From assembly GCA_024349245.1 (NCBI GenBank), contig JALDNG010000102.1:1-64000 (forward strand): a stretch of 64,000 bases of DNA. The letters are read 5' to 3'. Below, in pieces: positions 35,911-49,700 of this stretch. This DNA comes from Neodontobutis hainanensis (taxonomy: Eukaryota; Chordata; Actinopteri; Gobiiformes; Odontobutidae). Each line of letters begins with the position of its first letter. Positions within the stretch are counted from its first letter, which is position 1. Made by a program: the position numbers and the translations under genes. Below the pieces are notes generated by a model. It had not been told where the DNA came from. It saw nothing but the letters and a program-made list of their open reading frames with translations, and did no database searches.

Positions 35911-37130
35911 TCTACAATCTATCCGTATATGGCAGGTGAAGACTTTTGACTCAACTGAATCAATTTGAAGAGACCTAACAACTGAATTTCCTTTTGAGGA
36001 TTAAAGTCCTTTTGAATTTGAATAAGAGTGAACGTGGAAACACATTTCTTTGCTGCCAGTTTACTGACAGATTCCTCACCTTAACGTTGGAAAGTCAGTT
36101 ATTTCATTTGTCTTTTTACAGTTGTGCTTCACGGTATTAAGAACAGGATGTATGTAAACTTTTGCGTAGTTTCTGTTCTCATCGTGATTTAAAAAGAGTA
36201 AACACAGTTATTTGACAATTAATGGCTTCATACAACCACTGAGTGAAAAAAGGTTTTTGTGTTATTATTCATATTCTCTAAAAAATGCGCAAAAAAAACA
36301 CGCAGTAATACACTAATGCTAAAAAATTTTGTTGCTATAGAAATAAAAAATAAAACTGAAGTATACAAAAAAAAATTACAATAGACTACTTTATATAAAA
36401 AATTGACTTTTCTTCTCTCTTTTTCCTGTTTTGTTTCTTTCGCTCGTGTCCCTCCTTCACTCCTCAATCCTCTCATTCCTGGTCATCTGCTCTCTTTGCA
36501 TTTGCCTCCTTCTCACCTCGTCTCTGAACATGAAATGATCAAAGAGCCCATTCTGGCCATGACAGTTCGATTTTACATGTCGGCACACACGTACAGGTGC
36601 ACGCAGTTTTCAAAAGGTGCACATGCGGTCAGTCAGACTTTCAGATTTTTTATGCCAGCACTCGGCCAAGTTTGGATTCTTGCCGCCTGGGTTTCTCCAA
36701 AGTACATCAGTGGAAAGTGACTTTTACATCAAGCCCCAAAATGCATGGTTTAATTGAGATATAAACAGTTAAAGTTGCTGTTGCAGATGTTTCACTTGAA
36801 TCTTTCTGAAATTTTCTTTTTAACAGATTCACAAACTATTTTATATTAATTATTTAGTTCCCTTCTCTGCTTATTTTCTCACTCTCATAAAGTGTGCTCA
36901 CTACAATCTCTGTTTTTAAATCTGACAAATTAAACCCTGGGCACATTTTGGAAGTTACTTTTACTCCAACAGCACTTTTGTTTGTTTTTGTTTTTGAGCC
37001 TGTCTGTACTGTAGTTATACTTGCTCTATTTTGGACTATTTGATGATGATGTAATGCTTGCTGCTGTTATCGCTGTGTATGTTGGTTCTCTGTGCAGTGT
37101 TTATCATCATTATGGGTACGCAGTATACAT
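35911..37130. other. Intergenic, no gene recognised
   Basis: AT-rich DNA with no exon I can support. The 105-codon plus-strand frame at 36403-36720 lacks any motif, and its surroundings look non-coding. Confidence 0.4.
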
Positions 37131-37138
37131 GTTATTTG

Positions 37139-37215
37139 AGGCGCAGTGGCTCAGGTGGTAGAGCAGTCATCCAATAAGGTTGGCAGTTCGATCCCCATAC
37201 TGTCATTATGTTCTG
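37139..37215 (+). repeat. SINE head fragment (tRNA-derived)
   Basis: GAGGCGCAGTGGCTCAGGTG then GTAGAGCAG forms an A box, and GGCAGTTCGATCCCC forms a B box about 40 bases later, as in tRNA-derived SINEs. The body is missing after about 37215, so only the promoter-bearing head is left. Cloverleaf folding is not plausible enough for a tRNA gene. Confidence 0.65.
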
Positions 37216-37490
37216 CTTTTTTATGCATTTTTGTTTTGTTGTACTAAACAAGTTAACAATCTGGTGATGAGTTTGTTTATTGGTGAATTATATCTGATTA
37301 CTCATTCAGCAAAGTAACTTTATTCTAAAACAATGGTGTCCTAGCCTTTTGCAAAGAGGGACATATTTAATAAAAGCATAAATGTCCCACAGGTCGACAA
37401 GTACAAGGTTTAGGTGGATTTGAAAATGGTTTAAGATAAATTTGGAAAAGGTTTAAGATGGATTTGAACCAAAAACCAAATGAGGCCATA

Positions 37491-37825
37491 TGGTAAATGG
37501 TAAATGGCATGCATTTATATAGCGCTTTCCTGAACCCTTCTCGGGCACCCAAAGCGCTTTACATCGTGCTTCCACTCACCCCATTCACACACATTCACTC
37601 CTGGGGCAGACAGAGAGGGGTGCTGCCACACAAACGGCGCTCAACCTTCTCCTACCACCACCAAACACACCTCTACAGTCACACACATTCATACACAAGG
37701 TGACAAGGTGGGTTAAGTGTCTTGCCCAAGGACACAACAACAGTATGTACTGTGGAGAGAGCGGGAATCGAACCTACTACCTTCCGGTTGAAGGACGCCG
37801 CTCTACCACTGAGCCACTGCCGCCC
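37491..37825 (-). repeat. tRNA-derived SINE, near full length
   Basis: On the minus strand it starts GGGCGGCAGTGGCTCAGTGG at 37825 with the A box (TGGCTCAGTGG, 37807-37817) and B box (GGTTCGATTCCC, 37763-37774). It continues through the core CCTTGGGCAAGACACTTAAC and ends in AAAGCGCTATATAAATGCAT with a TTTACCAT repeat tail at 37491. The core and tail match the SINE at 15690, while the body between them is longer. Confidence 0.87.
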
Positions 37826-37829
37826 ATAA

Positions 37830-40800
37830 ACAAAACATTTAATCTTTGAAGTTGAGGGCCACATAAAACCTTACATTGTGCCATGATTGGACCCCGGGCC
37901 GGACTTTGGACATGTCTGTTCTAAAATGACCTTTTCCAACCTCTTTATAAACTAGAGGCTTCCATGAGCCTTTGTTAAACCACCAAGAAATGTAGTACAT
38001 GATTAAAAGATAATGGTATACTGTAAATGTACACTTCTTAATTGGATTATAATAAAATAGGACCTATTGTCTGAGCTTGTAGAAAGGGAAAGATCATGCA
38101 CACATTAGAGCCATCATTCAATTAGAAGAAACAAATAAATCACATACTTTCTTCTTATTAATTACCCTTAAACATTGAAGAAGCATTAAATGAACTTTAT
38201 TGAGTCATAATCTTATTGAAATAGCTTTCTATGTGAGTCAGTACATGGCGAGACAAAAGTCAAACGTAAAGGCTGGTTTGACGCTGAACAAACATGAACA
38301 TACTTCATTATAATGTAATGTATAAGGACTAATAAGGCTGGTTGCCCGCGGTAATGCTGGGACCAGAGGTTATGCTGGACACTGCTAATTGCTTTGTGTT
38401 GAAGTGATTAAAGGTATTATTAAAATCGTACACATTGTTACCAGCACACCATGGTGCTCCTAAAGCTGGTAACGTATTAGCTAATTGTCTTTTACAAAGT
38501 GTTCGGGGCTTTGTGTGGTTTCACAAAGACTGGTTATGGTGAGACCAATTTAGATTCAAATAAATCCAAAACCATAAAAGATACAATATGTTTACATGGA
38601 AAACTTACAAAACTAATGCAACATAATGCTACTTTTGTGTCTGTGCCTTAAACAATTTCTCATTGTCCTTCCGATAGACATCTAACACACTCCCTTTACA
38701 TTAATATTCAAAGCCAGTTTCTCCTCAGCACTTTAAAATCAGCCAGCGCACTTACACGCATATTTCTTTAGGAAAATGCTGCTTCTCCAGGTTGTTTTTC
38801 TTCCCTCACCTGCCCCTCCTTCCCTTTTTAGTCTCGACTAGTTTCTATCACTCCATCTTTCACCTTCTTCGTGCGTTCCCCCGAATCACTCACTTCAAAA
38901 CTGATGTATGATGCAACTAAACCAAATGTCGTATAAGCAACTTCATCCTTCTCAAACTTTTCCCCTTGTAATTCTCTTCCTGACGATCTTTTCATTCCTC
39001 TCCAACACTTCTACCCTGTCTACCTCATAAGTCTGCTTCCAACCAGAGCCCACTCCTAATTCTGTTTCATTAACAAGATATATCTTTTTTGGTAATTACG
39101 GTACACTTTCACAGACAATGGCTGGAACAATATTTCTAACCAGTACCTGTCTCGGCCTCTGTGTTAAACAATGAGATAAACAGTTCTTTTGTTTATTTAT
39201 CAATGTAACAGATACAAGACTTGCCTTAAATGTGCCAGTTTGTGTATGTGTCCAGGAAACTATTATGATACAGATTCCCAACTAAAAACAAAGGTAGAAT
39301 ATACACTATCTCTTAGGCTAACAAAATTACAGCAAAATGAATGAGGCAAACAAATACTTACCCCTAAGCTCGCTACCTCCATATTATCTAAATACTTATT
39401 TTCTTCATTCATCATAATTTTGTTCCTCCTTGACACCCCTTCTGTCTATTTTGAGTTGAAGGTGTCTAGCAGCTCAATTGGACCTTAGGGTGCCTCTGAG
39501 GGCCGTGTGCGTAAGATGCCAGTCACACCTCCCAGTGGCTGTGTACTGCTTTTTAAACTGTCAGGGTCACAGTGGGACTGTCACATACAGACCAAGAGCA
39601 GTGAATGTTGAAGTGTTATCATGATGGTGTTTGTGGCTCACTGACACAGCCAGACTACAAAGTGGGACCACCTCAAAACAATTACTCTCAAACATTCACC
39701 TACCAATGAATAAATGACACTGAGTGGGTAAACTGTTCTGTTATTTTCCAATTCATTTGTTTGAATCCACAGTACACTTAACTTGTATTGCTTTGATGCC
39801 TTTGTGGAGGCCACATTGTGTCTGCCTGTGTTTGGATAAAAGCATCAAGGTCTCTGATACTCAAACTGTGTGCAAGTGCTTTAGTTTCAGAAACAACAAG
39901 CTTTATTACAGCAAATATTTGCACAGTTAGATGAGCTGGATGGGGTTTTAATAGAGGCACTTCTCTAAAGTTCAACATGATTTGTCTGTGAGTGTGTGTT
40001 AGCCCATAGGCCTAAGATCGCTGATATCATAATCCCTGTGAAGTAATGGGCACGCTGCTGACAGCGCTGATGGATGCATGTTTCTCTCTGGCCGAGCAGC
40101 TACCTGCCTGACATTGACAGAATGACAGACAGAGAGGCTGCCAGAGTGACAAAAGCACTGAGACTGGCGTTCCTCTTCCCAGCGTTTCTGACTGACACAA
40201 AAAAAGTGGCAATCCAGGATTTCTACTCAAAAAAAATCACCAAAATATGAAGATTTTTTATTCAAAAAGGGTTTGATTAGTGGCATATAGTTCTTCTTTT
40301 CTGTTGTTGAAGCTGAATTTAGTTTTATTGACACAAAATTAAGTAACACCGTGAAACCTTTTCCATGAAATACATAGCCTACTGTCAAAATTATTTAAAC
40401 AATCAAAAAGTAATTCAGACAGTCCTCAGACATTAAATTAACTCTTCTTTCAAAGCACATGAGAACACATATGTCAGGCACACTTCTAACACATTAAAGA
40501 TCCATAATGACACATATCAGTCCCATGTGCATTTGTGCAGACCCTTTAAGTGCTAAAGAATTACATTTTTAGGGTAGCGTTAAATGGTTCTTCTTGGTTC
40601 TTTAGTTTTAATGCTATGAATGATTGACATTTTTCTTTTACCGCAAAATGAAGTTTTAAGTAACGTGGCATTCACATTTGAATTATCGTGCATTCTTGTT
40701 GAGTATGCCATTATATTCATGTGTTGGATTGTGTGTTTGTATCTGCACTTCCATGTGTGTTGTGTACTCAGGCCTGGAGAGCATTGTTGTTGCTTTCTAC

Positions 40801-43800
40801 ATTGATGCTTTGCACACAAACGCACACCCATATGCTGCCGGTTCTCATCTAAAAAGAGCAAGACCTGTGTGTTACCGGTTCGGCTGCGCAGGGGAGTGCC
40901 GCTTGATAAACGTATCAGCTCGGGGCACGCTGCTGTTCCCAATTGGAGTCGTAAAGGAAAAAGTCCGTGCAGTCTGTGAGCCAGTCTCCAAGAGGAATAT
41001 GGATAGTAAATATTAGCAAAGCTGGCAACATAAGAGAAAGATCTTGGTGCAGTTTAAGTGGCAAAGCTGTCCGCATATTTATAGATGATTTATCCCAAAC
41101 ACTGAAGAAAGCTGTGGCAGAAACATTTTTTTGTAAGTAGTTCAAAAAAACAAAGTTATGACAGTCAAAATCTGTCAAAAACTTAGTGGGAATGATTACG
41201 TCTAATTGTTGCCATGGTCAACCTACTTCAAACTCAAATTGTATTCTGTTGTGTGCACAAAATTTCAATATTATTCATCCTCTCTTCAGATTGACTCATC
41301 TGTTTGGTCTCAGCTGCTTCCTGTTCAGTAAACAGTTTTGTAAAATGTGCAAAAAAAAAAAAAAGTGCCCAGCTGTTCAGGTGGAAAAGATGTAACAGTC
41401 TGTCCTGATAGTAAGTAGCCAAGTTGTACTAGCTTGAGTCATCACAATTTATGTATCTTGTATCAAAACAATGAGAACAAGATCAGACACTTGACTGGAG
41501 ACATGTAGCATGATAGATACTCTGTTGAACAACATGTACTGTGCCCCAAACTCAACTTTGAACTGAGTTGGACGAACAAATCGGGGCCGTGGAGATCATT
41601 ATTCTGCAACTTTTTACTTTCTCAGACCTGATGAAAGTCAGATGGACCTGGTTGTTGTTCAAATAAATATGAGACAGTGCGGGAGCTTTTTTGATTGTTC
41701 CATGATACCCCTTCTCCAAAGCACCTGTCGACTTTTCAAGTGTAAAGAGATAGTACTTTCTGAAGGACATGTAAGGAATAATAAAGTGTTTTTTGGGTTT
41801 TAATAACCAAATCAAAATAGGCTTGGTTTCAATGTCGTTGCTTTTATTTAGGGTTATTTTAGGCTGTACTGAGTTTCAGAGCATTAATAAAATTGTTGAC
41901 ACAGTTTCTTGTAATCTCAGGTTGTAACCACAGTGAATGGACTTTTGACCCTTCTCATCTAAGTATTCTAACAATGTCTTTATATATTTAGTATAAAACT
42001 CAAACCTTTTGTGAGCATTTGTAAACGTCTGCTCAAGGCGTCACATAGAGGTCTGTATAGAGTCAGTATCTTTAGGTGCCACTGTATTTTTGTCAGTTCA
42101 TTACATTTAAATGGATGCTGTTGAGCAGAACTGTCATACAACTGAGTGTCACTGAACACACCACTCAGACTCAGTTTTTTTCTTCTGTATGCTACAACCC
42201 CATCCATTGAGCTTGCATAGTGCTTAAATATATCCTGCTAGTTTATGTTAAAGAATCTCCTTCATTTAGGATTTTAGCAAATACACCTGAAATGTGTTAC
42301 TGATGCATCTACAATTTGTGTTTCACAGTGCAGTGCCAGACGGAGTTTAAAAGAGTCCACTAGATGGCACTGTTCACTCATCTCATTTGTGACCATGACA
42401 CACATACATTTACAATCATGCAGAGATTGGCAAACACAGTGCTACCTAAAGCTTCAGAGATGGAGCTTTCTATCCGTCTCTGTCTTTCTACCCACAAGAC
42501 ACTACTCTAGTTTTCCCTGTTTTCATGTGTTTTTATCTTCTCTTTCTCACAAACACTTCCTCTCCTCTGTCTATTTATCTTCCATAATGTAGCGTTATTA
42601 CTGAACCAGCCTGGCTTTAATACTGGAACGCATTGCAACGTCAGCCGGGTGATGGGAAAAATCAAAGTGATTTACAGTAAGCCGTACCGTGTGACTCATG
42701 AAATTACAAAATGGTGTATGGGATCGTGAGCTGCTGCAGTAGAGACAGGCCTGGCTTCATAAACTTGCAACAGTTACATGTAAGAGCATTCATTAGCTGT
42801 CAGCTCCACTGGACAGTTCGGCTCAAGTGCTTTGCTGAAGGGCACTTCAAGAGAGTGGATTACCTCTCAGTTACTTCTCACACGGTTTTATTTTGACTGT
42901 GGGAATGTAAAGTGGTCACAAAAATAACACTTTTCTTCTTTCAGAGGAGGCTGTTGTTTGTGTGAGGCCAAATTGAAAATGGAGAATGGTGAATTCACAG
43001 CTGTCCAGTGTTGTACGTAGATTACAAAATGGAAAAGGTCAAACTGTAACACAATATGAAAATAGAAGATTGTTAATGCCAAAAAATAGATGTTATTAGC
43101 TTTAAAATGCATAAAAATAAATATTATCTGGACACAAAGTAAACAAAACAGGATCCAATACAGAACCTTGTGGAACACCCTTTGTATAAAGTTGCTACCA
43201 CTTCATAGTGTTTGGATTTATTGATCCAAAATCAAAGGTAATGTGTTAAATTATTGATCATTATAGATCACAACCAACCATGGTATATGTGAGTGACTTT
43301 AAACTCTAACCAAGCTTTATGGTGGTACGGCGGCAGGGCCTTGGCATGTTCTCCTTTTGAAGGCATTGTTTTTTTTTATCCTCAAGTACTGTGGCATCTA
43401 CTTTCAAAAGAAGAGAAATAAATAATGGTTAAGAAAAAGGTATAAACATACACACAGTTTTTTTTCTTTATAACAGAAAATGAGACATATACAGTATACT
43501 TACTTGTTAAAACAATACAACAGATGCAAGCTTTTAAACGTCTCCCTTGTATCAATTATTTGTTCAAGAGCTTTCTTATCTGAGAGGCAAAGATGGAAAA
43601 AGTTAGATTTGGGGGAACACTTAAATCGTCATGCTGAAGGTAATATTCATTTTTTATTCAAGACTTGACTTTATTGACTATAGCTATGTCAAAGTAAAAA
43701 AAACAAACAATATAAAAAGGAAAAACTATTAAAATCTACTGTTAAACTGACAACATTTTTCAGTTTTTGTGGCACATGGGTGCCCAGTGGGTAAGACAGG

Positions 43801-46800
43801 ATTCACTCCACAACAAAATGCAATCATTTGAATGTGTCTGATAAGGCAGCAGCAAAACAGACTAAAACCCAGGGCCTTATGAATAAATACTCTCTGGTGT
43901 CCATCAAGCTGAAGAGAGAGGGCTATCCTGCCTGAGCACACAGCTCACAATGATGGATATTATAATTATCACTAGTAATGAATTTCAGTGCGCAGTGATA
44001 AACACCGTCCAATGGCTTAAGAGTCACAGCTGAAGCATAAATATGTGTAAAATATCACTTCTGGGAAAAGTGGCCTTGAGAAGCTTTCTTTTATAGTGCA
44101 AAGGAAAATGTGTCCATTTCTTTTATTGTCTTACTTTTTGTAGTAAATTTTATATTTTAAACCTGAGAGCCATTTCCTATTTACTAGACTTCAGAGTACA
44201 GTTTAGCCTTCAGAATACCTAGTTTATATATATAGACTCTTCACTCTAGTATTTTTAGCTCCATGAATAAAATGTATCCAAGATTGATTTGAAATCTCTG
44301 TGGTTGTGCTGTACATGGACTGGTGTATCTCACTGATTGATTGTGTAGTACATCTGCTTTATTAAAAAATATTAATGTATTAGTGAGAGTGTGAGCTCAG
44401 TTGTTAAAAATACACAGGGCACACCCAACACAGCGTCCTGAGGAACGTCTTTTGCAATTGAAAAGTGGTATTTAATACATCTGTTAAACATGCACTTGAA
44501 AGAAAGCGAAGGGCAAACATAGGTGAGTGGACTGATCTACTTATGCTATCGGTCATCATTCATCCTTGGTGGGGGGTGGAGTGTGTCTCATGTGCTTAGA
44601 GAGAAAGATAATCACAGGGATAACTAACATTAAGCCTCTTTTGCAATGTTTGAAGATTGTGTGTATGAAAAGGTCACTGACACACAACCATTCACACATT
44701 CATTTACCATTTTGATCCATCAATTTACCAAACACATGTGTTTTTGTGGTGGAAGAAGTGCAATCTTTAGACAGAGATTCCTTTTTTACATGCTTTTTCT
44801 TTTGTTGATGTTTATTGCCAAGCATTTCGAAACATCAGACCCACTAAACACTACATTGCAGTCGGTCATTGAATCAGTCAGCAGAAAAGTGAGCTAAAAC
44901 AACAACAAACTAAGCCACAGCTTCAATGCCCGGCCTCTGAGCAGTTTGCTGAGGTGGAAAGTGAGGACATTCTGACTGACTGGTTGTTTAGGTGGCTACA
45001 AAATGGCTGCGAAGTTTGGCCCCAGTTGCTGAGCTGTGGCAGTCCAGCCATCACATCTGATTTAACAAAGGGGTTCGGTCTGACTCGTCTGCCTGACAGC
45101 ACTCCCTCAGGAACTACAACTAACTGCTGTGCATCCTGTACACCCACCACCAGCTGCACGCCTGGCAAACCTGCCGAGCCACAATGAAATGTTGTGACAC
45201 ATATCATGACAATGGCTTATTCCTGTTTAAGATGGCTCCTACAGATCATGACAACTAATGGTGTAGAGTAACAGAGAGTATATATGGGTATATGGGTTAG
45301 AATACGGTTAATAAAGAGGCAAAGTAGTGTGGCTTACAAAACGAGCCCGGAGCCCGAGCGAAGACTGAATAAAACTGTCTGAAATAAATAATAGGGATCA
45401 TTACTTCAATGTCACTTCAAGAATAGGTGACAGAGACATTTTACATAAAGCTTTACAGAATATGCACTGCTCACATAATTATCATAGCATATACTTAGTC
45501 ACTGGTATATCTCTATTATTTTGGAAAAGGGCTTTTGTGTTTCAAATGAAGCCTCTATGACAGAGCCAAGGGATTAGGAAATGAGTGCCACATGCTGGGA
45601 GTAAGTTAAAAGCAATGCAGCCAAATAACTATTAAAGAAATAGCCCTTTTGTTTTGTGTTACTTTGTCGGTGTGTCTATTTTGCAAAAACAAATAAAAAC
45701 TGCTTTTAAGAATCAAAGAAACAGTGCTGTCCTGTGGAAAAGTACCTCTGGACGTAAGTATGCCCGCCGCTGAACTGTTCTGATTAACTTTTTTGTCCAA
45801 CACAAACAAACACAAAGATTGCAATTAAGACGGCTTAGAAGGTCCAGTGCGTTTTGGTATCACAGTGTCATGTTTTACTGCTTTACAACACTTGAATATA
45901 TGGGGCCATTGTAAATGTTAATACAAACACCTGTGCTTTTCATGCATTGAAATGTCAACGTAATGGCTCTGAGAAAGGTTTTTGGTACCAGAGAACTGCT
46001 AATGGATGGTAAGCCACTTAGAGACTGACACTCTGAATCCCAACAATGGCATTGTTGAGCATATTATCACAGAGAATAATAGAGATTCTTCATAGAATTT
46101 ACCAAAACTGAATGGGATTTACACTGTGTATTTGTGTGCTGAAACAAAAACATAGTAAGAGACCTCAAACCTTTCAGAAAGTTTGCTCTTCAGTTTTCAA
46201 TATGTCAACAATAACAGTAACAGAACCTGCTGTTTGGCCATCTGCAATACTGCAAGTCAGGGATTCTTCACTTTTTCAAGCTGCGAGCCAAATCAGTAGC
46301 TTCTCCTCCTCCTCTGCCTCCCGTCTCCTTCATGAGTGAGACTACTTCCCTCACACAACCGATGTATTCTAACCCAGCACAAACAATTTTTCACTGTGTT
46401 CAAGGATTTTCTATTACTTTAAGAGAGATTGTTTAACATCACCTTCAGCACAGAGATCAAATAGTTAAAGTGGAGCTGAAATGACCTTGAATTATTACAC
46501 AAAAAGAGAATTTAAAAAAAAGTGCTTTTTCCTGCAGTGAATCTTGATGAGTCGAACTGGGCTGGTTGCCAGTGTTCAACATCTTGTCATGAGAAATTGT
46601 GCATCAGCAGAGTTCATTTTAATCTAGTGGATTAACTACACAATGCAAAAGTAGTGCACAAAAGAGCTTCATTATTACTCTTTTTACCATCAGGGAAAGA
46701 CTGGTTGGGAACACATTTTACTAAAAAAAAAACATAATTTGTAAATTTTTAATTAAAATTTTTTAATAATTTGTTACACATTTCTAAAAAGCCATCCATG

Positions 46801-49470
46801 TCCTGGGTTTGGGGTTGCACTGGCCCCTTCCACTACCGGTGGTAATCTCACTGGAGCTCAGTCCCATGCTGCTGCCACAGGCCAGTCCAGGCGATGTCAT
46901 GGTTCTTAGTTTTCTGCCTCTCATCAGGGGCTTATGAAGGAGGAACTGTTGGTCATAAGCAAAAGCACAAGATCTCAGATTCAAGTGACCAAAATGTTGT
47001 TTTTTTGCAGGTTTGGTTGAGTTTTGTAAAAAAGTGCTAAACCGTTTGTATTTATTTCACTAAATAGCATAATTTTAGCTTGACTCTGCCAGATTGAACC
47101 ACTCAATAGTATACTGGGAGGGCTCTCGTTAAAAGCGTTTGCAAAAGGGCTGGTACCTGGTCAGTGACTGGATTTCTCAAAAGCAGGTATCCAATGTTTA
47201 CATTTGTTATGGTAAAACGGTCGCTACATTTTCCAATATAAAACCCGGCCAATCCTGTCAGAGCTGCCACATCATTGGACCCGGTAAGGCCAGCATAATG
47301 TAATGCATTGCCAACACATTGTGATTTATTTCACTTTTTAAGATGCTTTTGGACTAATGTGTTATGGAAAAAATGTTTTTTTAAAAGTAATGGGACGTTT
47401 GCCCTGAATATGATGTAATGCCGTGGTCTTACTCTCCACCCGTAACAACAGTCCAAAAATCCCACTCATTTCATCTTATTGGTAAAAAAAAATAAAATCA
47501 TCCTTAACACGTGCCACATGTCATTCACACACTGAGATAAAGACTACATTAGGCTCCACCCTTTTGAGGCGCATTACTGGAAAGGGGTAGAGCAAAGGAG
47601 GAATAGGAATAGAAGCAATGGGAGGAAGACTGTGTGAACTTGTCAACACACATATTTCCTCTGCAGCAGTCTGTCTCTCCTCATATCTCACCCGGGTGTC
47701 AGGAGTGGGCGGCGTGCCCTGTCTGGAGGGACCACACACAAATTCAACCCACACAAAACTGGCCTTGGCAGCGCAGAGTTGGTATCAGCCCAAATGACCA
47801 CCAAATATTAAAAATCTATAAATTGACCTAAAGACAGAATTCACTGCAGTTGTATGAACTACAGATCCATAGTGACACCTGAAGTAAATGCTGGTTGGTC
47901 CCCATTTTGGTAGATGCATACTAACACACACATTATAGTCATAAAACTAAATATAAGCACCTACTCCCTGGGAATGCCACAGGAAAACACCTACTAATTT
48001 AGAATAAATGTAGAGCAAAGGGCTGTGTAGCCTAAGCTTTAACGCTGAGACAGAGGACTCTTAAATACAATTATAAAAATTACTTTTAATCACAATAATT
48101 TAAAATGCCATAGGCCCATTAATAACAAGGAAATATTAGAATAAAATTTCCCAACTGACCCCAAAATTTGTATAAAAGAAGCAGTTAGCAAATAACATAA
48201 TTTCACAAAATGTGAAACAAAAAATACAGCAATGAAAATGAAACAGACTGCAAATCAATACAAGCCATGCTGAGAAATAAACAAGCAGCACATTAAACAT
48301 GCATTGCAAAAGAATAAACACTAAAAATAATCAAAAGAAGCACACAAAAGACAAAATAGCAGTAGTGCAACTTTGGCATCTTACCTGCCGGGCCGGCTGC
48401 AGTGCGTGCTCACAGGTAGCAGGAAGAGGGGGAGAATCCACAAGTCCCAACAACAGCCCAAGACCTGAAGCTAAAAGCCCAATAAACATGCAGAAACAAG
48501 GAACAATGAGAAAACTTACCCCAAACGGAACTTGATTGACTCAAATGTGAAAGCGTTTCCCAAACAATGTGACACTGTGTCAATCCGAGGCATGCTACCA
48601 ACTCTCAAGGGATGTGCTCGGAGAACCCCCCACCAGTCAACCTGCAGGTATGACAACATTGACGACATTGCAGATTGCAATCCCACGCCTCAATTCCTCC
48701 CTTTTTGCAGCCTGTGAGCACCTACAGGAGCCCTGTGGGGACAATCTGTTGTGTAAGTACACGTCTGGTTTGGAAATTTAGAAACAAACTCCATTTAGTT
48801 CACAAATGTTGATAATACAAGACTGTGTGTTTGAATAAGAAAAGCAGTGCTCAGTTTGCTTTCTCTGAGCCCTGAGTTTGTTTGCTTTGGACTCTCTTTA
48901 GTAGTTAACTGGCTTCTTTGAGGCTTTGCAAAAAGTGCCAGAATTAGTGAAAGAAGTTTTGACTAATGTGTTCTATTTTGGTTCAGCAGGACACCACACA
49001 ATTATTTACACCTTTTTGGAAATATTAAGCAGAATTGCAAATATCATTTAGGCGTTTGAGATGATTTTTTTGATGACATTATTTATAGCAGCACATCCCT
49101 CGTGTTGAAAATCAAGAATACTGCTTATACATCCTGATAGGATGTTAGATTAAACTGGCCTGGAATTTAATATGGACACCATAAATCATCATCCATGTGT
49201 AAATTTCTAAAAGCAGCTATGAAGTGGCCCTCTTTAAAGAAACAGCTGTTGTTTGTAAAAAAAACAAAACAATAAAACAGCTTGCAGCCTCTGAACAAGC
49301 ATACACAGAAAGGCAATATCCCACTGAAGAACATATGATGCAAATAATTTGACTGGGGAGACAAACAACTCTTAGCAATCTTCCCAACTCTCGGCCAAAC
49401 TTCACAGGACTAAAAGTGTTGGTAAAGACACGGCTGTAAAACTTCGGAGGTGCTAATGGGAGCCGTACTT
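37830..49470. other. Gene-free stretch, possible regulatory blocks
   Basis: No chain of exons was found on either strand over about 11.6 kb. Possible regulatory blocks, judged only by non-repetitive and balanced composition, lie at about 38220-38480 (CTAATTGCTTTGTGTTGAAG and GTGATTAAAGGTATTATT words) and about 40850-40990. Open frames at 44923-45207 and 46784-46984 are open on the minus strand but show no motif or splice chain. Short fish-repeat-like wording occurs near 43140 and 45340. Confidence 0.4.
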
Positions 49471-49479
49471 TGTGATAGT

Positions 49480-49700
49480 CCCCTAAATGGAGTGAGTTAT
49501 GGCGTCTTTTACATCGTGCATTTGCAGAGCGCAGTTGCCCTTCAGAGTGGCAACCCATTTTGTCACGCCTGGACAGCCACTGTTGTGCGATAGAAATTTA
49601 TGACTCGCAAAAGGAAAACCGCTGACGGCTATAACAAAGATTCCTGAGGCGGCGTATTAATTGACATTAAACAACGCCCACAAGAAGCGAGTGTATTAAG
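49480..49700. other. Candidate conserved non-coding block
   Basis: Dense, non-repetitive sequence with words such as GCGTATTAATTGACATTAAA, GAAATTTATGACTCGCAAAA and GCGGCGT. It is richer in CpG than its surroundings. It lacks a supportable open frame. Fish developmental enhancers often look like this, but no alignment is available to confirm conservation. Confidence 0.25.

Noticed and set aside
37139..37215. Possible tRNA gene
   Set aside because: A and B boxes are present, but the sequence does not close into an acceptor stem and it matches the SINE head at 37750-37825.
44923..45207. Minus-strand frame of 94 codons (VPEGVLSGRRVRPNPF)
   Set aside because: Mildly protein-like, but the opposite strand is open too and no neighbouring exon or known domain supports it.
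46784..46984. Minus-strand frame of 66 codons ending PKPRTWMAF
   Set aside because: Could be a terminal exon, but no acceptor-linked partner or recognised domain was found.
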